Source: Lachnospiraceae bacterium UBA7093 (GTDB lineage Bacteria; Bacillota; Clostridia; Lachnospirales; Lachnospiraceae). From it: DNA of 51,173 bases. A program made the position numbers and the translations under genes. The stretch covers positions 1 to 51,173 of the forward strand of contig DKYT01000026.1 in assembly GCA_002492465.1 (NCBI GenBank), read 5' to 3'. This document shows, in pieces, positions 23,758-31,827 of this stretch. Numbering within the stretch: position 1 is the first letter of the stretch; every line of letters starts with the position of its first letter. The notes under the pieces were generated by a model. It did no database searches and was not told the origin of the DNA. It saw only the letters and a list, made by a program, of their open reading frames with translations.

Positions 23758-25269
23758 ATGGAAAATTCCGGAAAACCAAGATTGATAGTTGAGCATATGT
23801 CCAAGAATTTTGGCATTGTCAAGGCAGTGCAGGACGTCTCTCTGGAATTATACGCCGGGGAAGTGAGAGGACTGATCGGTGAAAACGGCTCCGGTAAATC
23901 CACCTTATCCGCTATGATCTGCGGATCGCTGAAGCCGGATGAGGGAACCATGACCTTTGACGGAAAAGCCTTCCGCCCCAAGTCGATTATTGACGCAAGG
24001 AATAAAGGGATAGCGATTCTGCTGCAGGAGAGAGGAACCATCGACGGCATGAGCGTTGCTGAAAATATGTTTATCGGCATGGAGGATGATTTTAAAGGGC
24101 GTTTCGGAGTTAACAGGGATAAAATGCATAAAAAGGCAAAGGAGATCCTGCACCAGATCGGTGCTGACCATATTCACCCTGCCGACTTGGTAAACGCCTA
24201 TAAATTTGAAGACCGGAAGCTTGTGGAGGTTGGGCGGGCGCTCTATACCGATCCTGAGATCCTGATTGTGGACGAGACTACATCGGCACTATCCCTCCAG
24301 GGACGGGAGTATATTTATAACATCATCAGGGATTTTAAAAAGAAAAACAAAAGTGTGGTTTTCATTGGACATGACCTGGATGAAATTATGCATGTCTGCG
24401 ATAGGGCAACGGTCTTAAAGGACGGAAAATATGTTGCCACAATTTCTGGAGAAGAGATGAACCCGGCAAAAATGCGGGGGCTGATGATCGGAAGGGAAAA
24501 TCTGGGACATTATTACCGGACGGATTTTCAGCCTGATTATAATGAAAAAGAGGTAGTCCTGAGGGCAGAGCATTTGAACTATAAGTCTGTCATCAGAGAC
24601 GTAAGCCTGGAGTTGCATAAACAGGAAATCCTGGGGGTCTGCGGTCTTTCAGACAGCGGGATGCATGATCTGGCAAAAGCCCTTTTTGGCGCGTATAAGT
24701 TGGATTCGGGGACTGTTACCATCATGAACGGTCAAAAGGCGATTACCAGTACCACCCAGGCGGTGAGAGAGAAAATTGCGTATCTGCCTAAGGATCGGGA
24801 TTCGGAGTCCCTGTTTATGCATACCTCCATAAAAGATAATATTTCGGTAACCTGCTTCGACCAGAAAAAGATAGGACCCCTGATCAATAAGCGTCATATG
24901 AAGCGTGTGGCAGGGCAGCAGGCGGAAAGCCTGAATATCAGGTGCAGCAGTATCAATCAGCTTGCCGCGGAGCTTTCCGGGGGGAATAAGCAAAAGGTGG
25001 TAGTGGGAAAGTGGATGGCAAATCAGGCGGATATACTGATCATGGATTGCCCTACCCGGGGAATTGACGTGGGGGTGAAAGCGGCGATATACGATCTGAT
25101 CTGCCAGATGAAAGCGGCAGGAAAGTCTATCATCATGCTTTCCGAGGAGATGGCGGAGGTGATCGGCATGGCAGACAGGCTGCTGGTCATTAAGGATGGA
25201 GCAGTGCAGGGAGAATTTCTCCGGGATAAAACACTTACGGAGCACATGTTGGTGGAGAAAATAATTTAA
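23758..25269 (+). CDS. Sugar ABC transporter ATPase, two fused nucleotide-binding domains (RbsA/MglA type)
   Basis: This 503-residue protein has two ATPase domains as in RbsA/MglA/XylG. Domain 1 has a proper Walker A, GENGSGKST (41-49), and Walker B Asp172-Glu173 (VDETTSAL), but its signature motif is degenerate (AYKFEDRKL). Domain 2 has a degenerate Walker A (GLSDSGMHDL), a good signature LSGGNKQ (406-412), and Cys431 in place of the catalytic Glu (MDCPTRGID). In the folded dimer this gives one complete and one dead ATP site. The start at 23758 follows AAAGGGGG; the GTG at 23737 is less likely. It powers import with the two permeases and binding protein downstream. Confidence 0.92.
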   Translation: MENSGKPRLIVEHMSKNFGIVKAVQDVSLELYAGEVRGLIGENGSGKSTLSAMICGSLKPDEGTMTFDGKAFRPKSIIDARNKGIAILLQERGTIDGMSVAENMFIGMEDDFKGRFGVNRDKMHKKAKEILHQIGADHIHPADLVNAYKFEDRKLVEVGRALYTDPEILIVDETTSALSLQGREYIYNIIRDFKKKNKSVVFIGHDLDEIMHVCDRATVLKDGKYVATISGEEMNPAKMRGLMIGRENLGHYYRTDFQPDYNEKEVVLRAEHLNYKSVIRDVSLELHKQEILGVCGLSDSGMHDLAKALFGAYKLDSGTVTIMNGQKAITSTTQAVREKIAYLPKDRDSESLFMHTSIKDNISVTCFDQKKIGPLINKRHMKRVAGQQAESLNIRCSSINQLAAELSGGNKQKVVVGKWMANQADILIMDCPTRGIDVGVKAAIYDLICQMKAAGKSIIMLSEEMAEVIGMADRLLVIKDGAVQGEFLRDKTLTEHMLVEKII

Positions 25270-25280
25270 AGGTGTTAAGG

Positions 25281-26216
25281 ATGAAAAAAAAGGCGGATAT
25301 TAGACAATTTATCAGTACAGCGGTGCCGTATATAGGACTTGTGTTATTGATTATCATTTCCATTGCAACCGGCGGAAAATCCTTTATGGCGGCGAAGAAT
25401 CTGCGGAACATTATGACACAGTCCTCAATCCTGATGGTAGTAGCGGTGGGGACAGCCTTTGTTATGGCGCACGGCGATATGGATTTTGCCAATGGAGGGA
25501 CAATGGGGCTGGCGATGGTGGTGACACTGGCATTATGCAAAGGAATCCCTTCCTGGGCTGTGTTCCCAATGTGCCTGGCGGTGGGGACCTTCATTGGCGT
25601 TGCAATTGGGTTTTTGGTAACCAGGCTGCGGGTGGTGGCTTTTATTGTGGGGATGTGCATTATGCGGTTGAGCTCGGCAATTCTTTATACTACCACCAAT
25701 AAAAAAACGTGGCTGGCGCCTGCCGGGGTGGTTAAGCTCAACAAGCCGTGGTTTTATCTGATGGTTTGCCTGGGAATGGTTATTGCAGGCATCGTTTTTT
25801 TTGAGTTTACAAAGATCGGGCAGTACAATAAGCTGATCGGCGTAAACCGCAATGCCGCGTCGTTAAGCGGTATTAACGTAAATAAATATCTTGTATATTC
25901 CTTTGCCGCCAGCGGTCTTTGCGCTGGGGTAGCGGCATTTATGACCACAGTCAGGACGGGAGGGCTGAGCTCCTCAACAGGAAACTATGAGGTAGATACG
26001 CTGATTGCGTTAACCATTGGAGGAATGCCCCTGACCGGGGGATCAAAAGCGTCTATACGGGCGGCTGTAATAGGAGCGCTGGCGCTGACTGTTTTAAACA
26101 ATATACTGGTCTTGTGGGGGGTAAACGCAGATTTTGTGAATGTAGTAAAAGGCATGGTATTTTTAACCCTGGTTTTGATCTCGTCCCGTCAGAATGCGGG
26201 GCAGGTAACCGGTTAA
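25281..26216 (+). CDS. Sugar ABC transporter permease (RbsC-like), first of two
   Basis: The 311-residue integral membrane protein belongs to the BPD_transp_2/RbsC permease family, with about eight to ten hydrophobic helices. The family loop that contacts the ATPase is near IGQYNKLIGVNRNAASLSGINVNKY (split here between residues ~178-202). The later LSSSTGNYEVDTLIALTIGGMPLTGG segment is also typical. The ATG at 25281 is preferred to GTG 25272. It starts 11 bp after the ATPase gene. A second, different permease lies after the binding protein, so the channel is probably a heterodimer. Confidence 0.9.
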   Translation: MKKKADIRQFISTAVPYIGLVLLIIISIATGGKSFMAAKNLRNIMTQSSILMVVAVGTAFVMAHGDMDFANGGTMGLAMVVTLALCKGIPSWAVFPMCLAVGTFIGVAIGFLVTRLRVVAFIVGMCIMRLSSAILYTTTNKKTWLAPAGVVKLNKPWFYLMVCLGMVIAGIVFFEFTKIGQYNKLIGVNRNAASLSGINVNKYLVYSFAASGLCAGVAAFMTTVRTGGLSSSTGNYEVDTLIALTIGGMPLTGGSKASIRAAVIGALALTVLNNILVLWGVNADFVNVVKGMVFLTLVLISSRQNAGQVTG

Positions 26217-26243
26217 GGAAAAGAAAAAAAGGAGGATTACAAA

Positions 26244-27500
26244 ATGAAAAAGACAATAGCGATTATTCTGTGTGTCATATTGACGTTTATGGCGGTTGGC
26301 TGCGCCGGAGGGGCTCCTGATGCAGGTACGGCTGATTCGGACACGGATACTGCAGTGGATGAGGCAGAGAGCAGCGCGGAGGAGGTTGCAAAGGATACAT
26401 CGGAAGATGACGCAGCTGAGAAGGTGGAAGAAAACGGCGGCGCAGGAGAAGTAAGTACGGATCCTGTGAAGCTGGGTGTTATCTTTTACAGCAAAGACGA
26501 TTCCCTGGGGCAGCTGGTATATTCCTACTTAAATTATGCCGCAGAGGTGATTGACAATCTGGAGATTCAGTGGGTGTTCGGTTCTTATGATGCGGCGTCC
26601 CAGGTAGCGGATGCGGAAAATCTGATTGCAGCAGGCGTTGACGGTATTATGTGTCTTACGCTGGACGATCTCGCCATGCAGCAGATTGCAAACTTGTGCA
26701 ACGAAAATGAAGTTTATTTCCAGGTAATGTTCAGAATGCCTTCTGAGGAAGAGACAAAGGCAATTCTTGACACCTACGAATATTATGTGGGATATGCGAT
26801 TGAAGATACAGAGAATACCAGTTATGAAACGGTTCGCATTATGGCAGACAAAGGCATTCAGAAAATCGGAGTAGGAGGAAATACCCACAGCGCTACATCT
26901 ACCCTGCGTATGAACGGAATGGAAAAGGGATGTACAGATTTCAATATTGATATTTTGGCACAATTTGATTTGGGAAACGATGTATCCAGCGTCCAGTCAG
27001 ACGTTCAGAATATTCTGGATTCTTATCCTGACGTGGAAGCAATCTGGCTTATGTCCGGTTCCCTGGGCATCGCAGACATTACGGTAAACACATTGAAAGC
27101 TCATCAGGATGCTTCCGGAAAGACGGTGGGAGTTGTGACCTTTGATACCTTTGAAGGAATGGCAACAGCCTTTGAAGACGATATTCTCTGGGGAGCAGTG
27201 GGAGGACAGGCACCTTTATGTCTGCAGGCATTTGCCGCCCTTTACAATGCAGTTGACGGGCATCCTTTGTCAGAGGAAAAGGTCGGGCTGCTTTTCCCTT
27301 TCCTTGTGCTGACAGATTCTGATGACCTGGATTTATTTGAACAGTACTATAATAATACGGAAGTGCAGATTTATGATGAAGAACTGATTAAGAGTATGCT
27401 TTACAGATACAATCCCGATGTATCTCTGGAATTATTAAAGGACCTGAGCGATTCCTACAGTATGGATTGGATTAAGGAAGAAATCAGTTCAAGAAATTAG
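26244..27500 (+). CDS. Sugar-binding lipoprotein of the ABC transporter (periplasmic-binding-protein type 1)
   Basis: The 418-residue product has a signal peptide with the lipobox MAVGC (Cys20), followed by an Asp/Glu/Ala-rich linker to about residue 75, then a LacI/RbsB-like binding fold: VKLGVIFYSKDDSLGQLV, LIAAGVDGIMCLTLDD, GIQKIGVGGNTHSATS and YPDVEAIWLMSGSLGIAD mark the two lobes. It delivers the ligand to the permeases encoded on both sides. A strong AAAAGGAGG site precedes the ATG. The ligand cannot be told from sequence; the neighbouring GH1 enzyme and kinase favour a beta-glucoside or related conjugate. Confidence 0.9.
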   Translation: MKKTIAIILCVILTFMAVGCAGGAPDAGTADSDTDTAVDEAESSAEEVAKDTSEDDAAEKVEENGGAGEVSTDPVKLGVIFYSKDDSLGQLVYSYLNYAAEVIDNLEIQWVFGSYDAASQVADAENLIAAGVDGIMCLTLDDLAMQQIANLCNENEVYFQVMFRMPSEEETKAILDTYEYYVGYAIEDTENTSYETVRIMADKGIQKIGVGGNTHSATSTLRMNGMEKGCTDFNIDILAQFDLGNDVSSVQSDVQNILDSYPDVEAIWLMSGSLGIADITVNTLKAHQDASGKTVGVVTFDTFEGMATAFEDDILWGAVGGQAPLCLQAFAALYNAVDGHPLSEEKVGLLFPFLVLTDSDDLDLFEQYYNNTEVQIYDEELIKSMLYRYNPDVSLELLKDLSDSYSMDWIKEEISSRN

Positions 27501-27546
27501 CCTGAGGATCAGTTGGAACAGATGCAGCTTGAAAGGTAGTTTATCT

Positions 27547-28503
27547 ATGAAAAGATTCATAAAATATCTAGGCAATTATATGGCAATGTTTGCGATTCCC
27601 ATGGGGCTTTTGGCAATCATGCTGGTTTCCTTCCCGGAAATTTCATTTGCAAATATACCGTCGCTCTTTAAACAGGCGCTTTTCCCCACCGTCCTTTCCT
27701 GCGGGCTGATGTTTAACTTTGCTTGCGGAAACTGGGATTTGGCGATCGGATCGGAAGCTGTTTTAGCGGCAATCCTGGCGGGAAGATTTTCAATTGAAAT
27801 GGGCTTGGGGCTGCCCGGTATTATTATTGGAAGTATCATTGTGGGAGCTGTGTGCGGCAGCGTGACGGGGATGATTTATTATTTCACCCAAGTACCTACG
27901 ATCATTGTAACGGTTGGACTTTTGTTTGTCTATGAATGCCTGGGATCGCTGGTTTCAGGCGGTGCCGGTATTAATATTTCAAGTACAGGCTATGTGGTGC
28001 TGGGGATGTATCCTCAAAATATTATTTACGGACTGACGGTGATGTTTGTGGCGTATTTCCTGTTATACCGGACAAAGTTCGGCTATCAGGTGAGGGCAGT
28101 GGGAAACGATGCAAATATTGCCCGGACAAACGGGATTGGCGCAACCAGGATCAAGGCGTTGTGCCTGGTTATATCCGGCGCTTTTGCCGGTGCATATGCG
28201 GCTGCGACCCTGTGTTCTACAGGGATAACGGCGGCAACCACACAAATGGGGACAATGGCTACGGCGTTTGATGCGATGATGAGCTATCTGGTAGGAAAGG
28301 CAATCAGCTTTAACAGGAATAATCTGGTGGTAAGCATGTTCGCCGGTGCTCTGGTGATGCAGGATGTAAAGTTATTGCTTCTGGTAGCGGGAATCCCTAC
28401 AGCATATGTAAATGCATGCATTGCCATTATCATTCTGGTATTAATGGCGCTGACCAGCAATCCCCAGATCTGGTCAAGGTTTAAAAGGCGAAAGAACGCC
28501 TGA
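27547..28503 (+). CDS. Sugar ABC transporter permease (RbsC-like), second of two
   Basis: This 318-residue membrane protein has the RbsC-type layout, including TKFGYQVRAVGNDANIARTNGIG-type ATPase-contact loop near residues 178-200 and FNRNNLVVSMFAGALVMQDVK late in the chain. It is clearly related to, but not a close copy of, the permease at 25281. The ATG at 27547 is chosen over the TTG at 27529 because GAAAGG sits between them. It is the last gene of the plus-strand carbohydrate operon, followed by a strong bidirectional terminator. Confidence 0.88.
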   Translation: MKRFIKYLGNYMAMFAIPMGLLAIMLVSFPEISFANIPSLFKQALFPTVLSCGLMFNFACGNWDLAIGSEAVLAAILAGRFSIEMGLGLPGIIIGSIIVGAVCGSVTGMIYYFTQVPTIIVTVGLLFVYECLGSLVSGGAGINISSTGYVVLGMYPQNIIYGLTVMFVAYFLLYRTKFGYQVRAVGNDANIARTNGIGATRIKALCLVISGAFAGAYAAATLCSTGITAATTQMGTMATAFDAMMSYLVGKAISFNRNNLVVSMFAGALVMQDVKLLLLVAGIPTAYVNACIAIIILVLMALTSNPQIWSRFKRRKNA

Positions 28504-28563
28504 GGGCGCTGCCTGTAAGCACCGTTTGAAAGCGGGAAAATGATATTTCAGAACAAAATGAAC

Positions 28564-28604
28564 GGAGGAAGCTGCAGAAACGTTGTGTTTTTGCAGCTTC
28601 CTCC
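28564..28604. terminator. Bidirectional terminator between convergent genes
   Basis: GGAGGAAGCTGCA (28564-28576) pairs perfectly with TGCAGCTTCCTCC (28592-28604), with an A-rich side before and T-run inside the loop edge, extending the stem by A:T pairs. It lies between the permease and the minus-strand DUF7916 gene and can serve both. Confidence 0.85.
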
Positions 28605-28639
28605 TGTTGGGACAATGAATCATTCCATTCGTGTTGTGG

Positions 28640-29563
28640 TTAGCGGCGGATGGACGCCGCCATACGGTGATAAGTGTGCCGAATGCCGCGTATGGCAACG
28701 GAATACGCCTGTATATTTTCCGGCAAAGACATACCGGCATAGCCTGCGTCCCCTAAGTGGTGAATATCGGTTCCGGTCATTTTGCACATCAGTGCAATCT
28801 GGCGGATGGTATCCGTGTCAGCGCCCTCCTGGGAGGTACCGATAGCTGTGATGGTCAGCGCGCCTAAGCTGTGGGCATAGGAAACCAGTCCCCTTATATA
28901 TTCCGTAGTGATACCCGGAACGGTGGCAGGGGCGGGAAAGAGAAGAATATCGGCGCCGGCTTTTCGGAAGCGCTTTACGTCCTCCTTGGTTATGATCTGC
29001 TCTGCGGCTTCCTCCAGGATACCGGCGGCATGCATTTTCCCAGCGGCAAGAATGACTTTGTCTCCCAGTTTTTCCCGGTATAGCTGTAAAGTTTTTTCGA
29101 TCGCTTCATTGCTGACGCCCATGCCTGGATTACCGGTAAGAAGAATCATATCGACGCCCATATCGCAGGCGCGCTGGGCGTTTTCTAAAGTGGCGCGCCT
29201 TCCTTCGGACATTTTCCAAAGGGGATCCGTTTCACCTTCTTTATTCGGATCAACAGGTTCCAGGTTTATGCCCACGGGGCGTCCGGTCAATTCTTTGATC
29301 AACTGTATGGTTTGGGCGGGATCTTTTTGGGGCAGCCCCTGAATCACAGGATTCTGCACGTCAAACATATTCAGAAGAAGGATATCGGCTCCTAAGGCGC
29401 AGACAAATTCCGCGTTGGTGACATCGCCCAGCATAGGACGTATGGTACCGATGGTTTCACAGGCGATCACCCGCCCCTCGCTTTTCCGGATGGATTCTAA
29501 AAGTTCCTGCTTGGTAAACTGCTTAAAATCTGATGCGAAACAATCCAAAATTCTTTTTGCCAT
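28640..29563 (-). CDS. DUF7916-type TIM-barrel protein (PEP mutase/HAD-annotated family)
   Basis: The 307-residue protein begins KRILDCFASDFKQFTKQEL and contains GDVTNAEFVCALGADILLLNMFDVQNP, GRPVGINLEPVDPN, GVDMILLTGNPGMGVSNEAIEK and GADILLFPAPATVPG. The repeated 'GADxxLL' strands and glycine turns indicate a beta/alpha barrel. Similar proteins are annotated variously as phosphoenolpyruvate phosphonomutase-like or haloacid-dehalogenase-like and often sit beside sugar uptake genes, but I know of no established reaction. It is convergent to the ABC operon and shares its terminator. GAAAGAAGG lies upstream of the ATG on the minus strand. Confidence 0.75.
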   Translation of the reverse strand: MAKRILDCFASDFKQFTKQELLESIRKSEGRVIACETIGTIRPMLGDVTNAEFVCALGADILLLNMFDVQNPVIQGLPQKDPAQTIQLIKELTGRPVGINLEPVDPNKEGETDPLWKMSEGRRATLENAQRACDMGVDMILLTGNPGMGVSNEAIEKTLQLYREKLGDKVILAAGKMHAAGILEEAAEQIITKEDVKRFRKAGADILLFPAPATVPGITTEYIRGLVSYAHSLGALTITAIGTSQEGADTDTIRQIALMCKMTGTDIHHLGDAGYAGMSLPENIQAYSVAIRGIRHTYHRMAASIRR

Positions 29564-29725
29564 GATATACCTTCTTTCTTTTAATCGTGATAATATTTTA
29601 GTATACTCCAGATATGCTTATTTTATCATTGGAATTTTTCTATGACAAGGGATAGGAATTACACCGTACTTTGTGATATACTGATGGGAAAGAAAAAATG
29701 GAAGCAGTACGGAAGCAGGAGAGAG

Positions 29726-30700
29726 ATGCAGCGGTTAGTTCAGGACATGAAAACAGGAGAACTGAATCATATATACCTTCTTTACGGTGCGGAAGCCTAT
29801 CTGCGCAAACAGTACAGAGACAGGCTGAAAGAAGCAATCATCGGTGGCGATACTATGAATTACCATTACTATGAAGGGAAGGATATTCCCGTGGGCGAGG
29901 TCATCGATCAGGCGGAAACACTGCCTTTTTTTGCAGAGAGAAGGTTGATTGTCATAGAGAACAGCGGTCTGTTTAAAAGCGGAGGGGAGCAGCTTGCGGA
30001 ATACCTCCCCACATTGCCGCCTACCGCCTATTTCCTGTTTGTGGAAACCGAGGTGGATAAAAGGAGTAAGCTGTATAAGACCGTTTCCTCCAAAGGCTGC
30101 GGGGTGGAATTCGGCATCCAGGAGGAAGCTACCCTGAAAAAATGGATATTGGGCATGGTGAAGAAGGAAAATAAAAAAATATCTGAGCCGGCATTAAATT
30201 TTCTTCTGGAAAAAACAGGAACGGATATGGAAAATATCCGGAAGGAGACGGAGAAGCTGTTCTGTTACTGTATGGATAAAGAAGCGATTACAGAAGCGGA
30301 TATTGAGGAAATTTGTACCCAAAGGATCGGCAATCATATTTTCGATATGGTCAGCGCCATAGCGGACAAAAAGCAAAGGCATGCGCTGGAGCTTTACTAT
30401 GAGCTGCTTGCCCAAAAGGAACCGCCTATGAGGATTTTGTTTCTTATTGCCAGACAGTTTAATCTTCTTTTACAGGTAAAGGAGCTAAAGGGAAAAGGCT
30501 ATCAGAATAAGGCGATTGGAGAAAAGGTGGGGCTGCCCGGTTTTATAGCCGGGAAATATGTAACACAGGCTTCACGGTTTAAGACCCGGGAGATCAGAGA
30601 CGCCCTGGAAGCATGTGTGGCGGCGGAGGAGGCGATCAAAACGGGCAGAATGAACGATAATATCAGCGTAGAGATGCTGATCATTCAGTATAGCAGCTGA
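29726..30700 (+). CDS. holA: DNA polymerase III delta subunit
   Basis: HolA is the clamp-loader wrench that opens the sliding clamp. The 324-residue form (from ATG 29726) starts MQRLVQDMKTGELNHIYLLYGAEAYLRKQ, the usual opening of clostridial delta subunits; upstream in-frame starts at 29642 and 29684 would add a non-conserved tail. The AGGAGAG (29718-29724) lies rather close to the ATG, so ATG 29747 is a possible alternative. Later conserved parts are GTDMENIRKETEKLFCY and the C-terminal collar helices ending DNISVEMLIIQYSS. Essential gene; comEC, its common neighbour in Firmicutes, is about 10 kb upstream here. Confidence 0.88.
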   Translation: MQRLVQDMKTGELNHIYLLYGAEAYLRKQYRDRLKEAIIGGDTMNYHYYEGKDIPVGEVIDQAETLPFFAERRLIVIENSGLFKSGGEQLAEYLPTLPPTAYFLFVETEVDKRSKLYKTVSSKGCGVEFGIQEEATLKKWILGMVKKENKKISEPALNFLLEKTGTDMENIRKETEKLFCYCMDKEAITEADIEEICTQRIGNHIFDMVSAIADKKQRHALELYYELLAQKEPPMRILFLIARQFNLLLQVKELKGKGYQNKAIGEKVGLPGFIAGKYVTQASRFKTREIRDALEACVAAEEAIKTGRMNDNISVEMLIIQYSS

Positions 30701-30738
30701 TAAGATATGATTTAATGTAAAGAAAGGAAGAGATGAAA

Positions 30739-31185
30739 ATGAGTATGATCGATACGGTACGTTCCCAGATGATGGAGGCAATGAAAAGCAAGGATAAGGA
30801 GAGGAAGGACGCTCTTTCCATGTTGCTTTCGGCATTGAAAAATAAGGCGATCGACAAGCGGGAAGACCTGACGGAAGGGGAAGAGTACGAAGTGGTGAAA
30901 AGGGAGATCAGACAGACGAAAGAAACCATGGAGTCGGCGCCCCAGGACAGGACGGATATTATCGAGGCTTGCAAACTGAGACTTGCCGTTTATCAGGAAT
31001 TTGCCCCGGAGGAGATGAGCCCGGAGGAGATCCGCGTCCAGGTAAAGGAAGTGTTCGAGACGCTTGGTATTACCGAACCTTCGGCAAAGGACAAAGGCAA
31101 GGTAATGAAGGAGCTTATGCCCCGGGTAAAAGGAAAGGCGGACGGCAGCCTGGTGAATCAGATCGTAGGGGAAATGCTGGGTTGA
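30739..31185 (+). CDS. GatB/YqeY domain-containing protein
   Basis: This 148-residue protein matches the YqeY family, named for the tail domain of the amidotransferase subunit GatB; it begins MSMIDTVRSQMMEAMKSKDKERKDALSMLLSALKN-like with the conserved R-x-L-x-A-KN pattern and ends KGKADGSLVNQIVGEML. The family is thought to bind tRNA, but its free-standing role is not settled. The ATG at 30739 is better spaced from AAAGGA (30723-30728) than 30733. It follows holA by about 38 bp and is convergent with the PlsY-like gene with only 9 bp between stops. Confidence 0.88.
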   Translation: MSMIDTVRSQMMEAMKSKDKERKDALSMLLSALKNKAIDKREDLTEGEEYEVVKREIRQTKETMESAPQDRTDIIEACKLRLAVYQEFAPEEMSPEEIRVQVKEVFETLGITEPSAKDKGKVMKELMPRVKGKADGSLVNQIVGEMLG

Positions 31186-31194
31186 GTATATGAG

Positions 31195-31827
31195 TCAATC
31201 GGAAGCCCTGTGGCGGCATCCAAAATGAATTTTCAAAGTTTCCCCCTGATAACATGCCAGGTGCTTTTTTACGGTAACTGCCGTGATCAGGGTACAGCCT
31301 AAGCGGACGGAGGCAACAGGAACATGCACCAGTACCGCCGCTGCAAAGAGGATAAAGGCGGCAACAGAGCGAAAAAGGTGAGGAGAAATAACGATCACCG
31401 TGGAAAACAAGATATAAAACAGCGCAAGTGCGGCAAAGGGAAAAAGATTGGGGAACAGCGCCAGCACTGCGCCAAAGGAGGCGGCGATTGCTTTGCCTCC
31501 TTTTCCTTTGCAAAAAAGGGAAAAGGCATGACCGGCAACCGGGGCGGCGATTACGAAGGCAAAGGGCAGCCTTAACGGGTCCACTCTCCGTGCCGCAAAA
31601 TACACGGGGAGAAACGCCTTTAAAAGCTCGCACAAAAGGACAGTACTTCCCGCCCAAAAGCCGGCATATTTATATGCGTTTGCCGTGCCCGGATTCCCGT
31701 CGTCGCCAAGGAGGCGCACGTCGACGTGATGGAAATATTTAGGAATCAAATAGCCGTAGAGGACGCTGCCGGAGAGATAACCGACGAAAGTCCAGAACAG
31801 GTAGGGTATCCATAAAAGAGGCTTCAT
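31195..31827 (-). CDS. PlsY-like glycerol-3-phosphate acyltransferase family protein (divergent)
   Basis: The 210-residue membrane protein shows the PlsY outline: GSVLYGYLIPKYFHHVDVR near the first loop and GHAFSLFCKGKGGKAIA at the central loop, where PlsY binds acyl phosphate and glycerol 3-phosphate. Motif one normally reads GSGNxGATN; here it is LGDDGNPGTANAYK, with Ser replaced by Asp and the ATN order changed. The protein may have a different acceptor. Its ATG overlaps the stop of the UgtP-like gene (TATGA), so it is the last gene of a coupled four-gene operon. A canonical PlsY may exist elsewhere in the genome. Confidence 0.8.
   Translation of the reverse strand: MKPLLWIPYLFWTFVGYLSGSVLYGYLIPKYFHHVDVRLLGDDGNPGTANAYKYAGFWAGSTVLLCELLKAFLPVYFAARRVDPLRLPFAFVIAAPVAGHAFSLFCKGKGGKAIAASFGAVLALFPNLFPFAALALFYILFSTVIVISPHLFRSVAAFILFAAAVLVHVPVASVRLGCTLITAVTVKKHLACYQGETLKIHFGCRHRASD

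Noticed and set aside
26244..27500. LacI-type regulator reading of the binding protein
   Set aside because: It has a lipobox signal and no helix-turn-helix, and sits within transporter genes.
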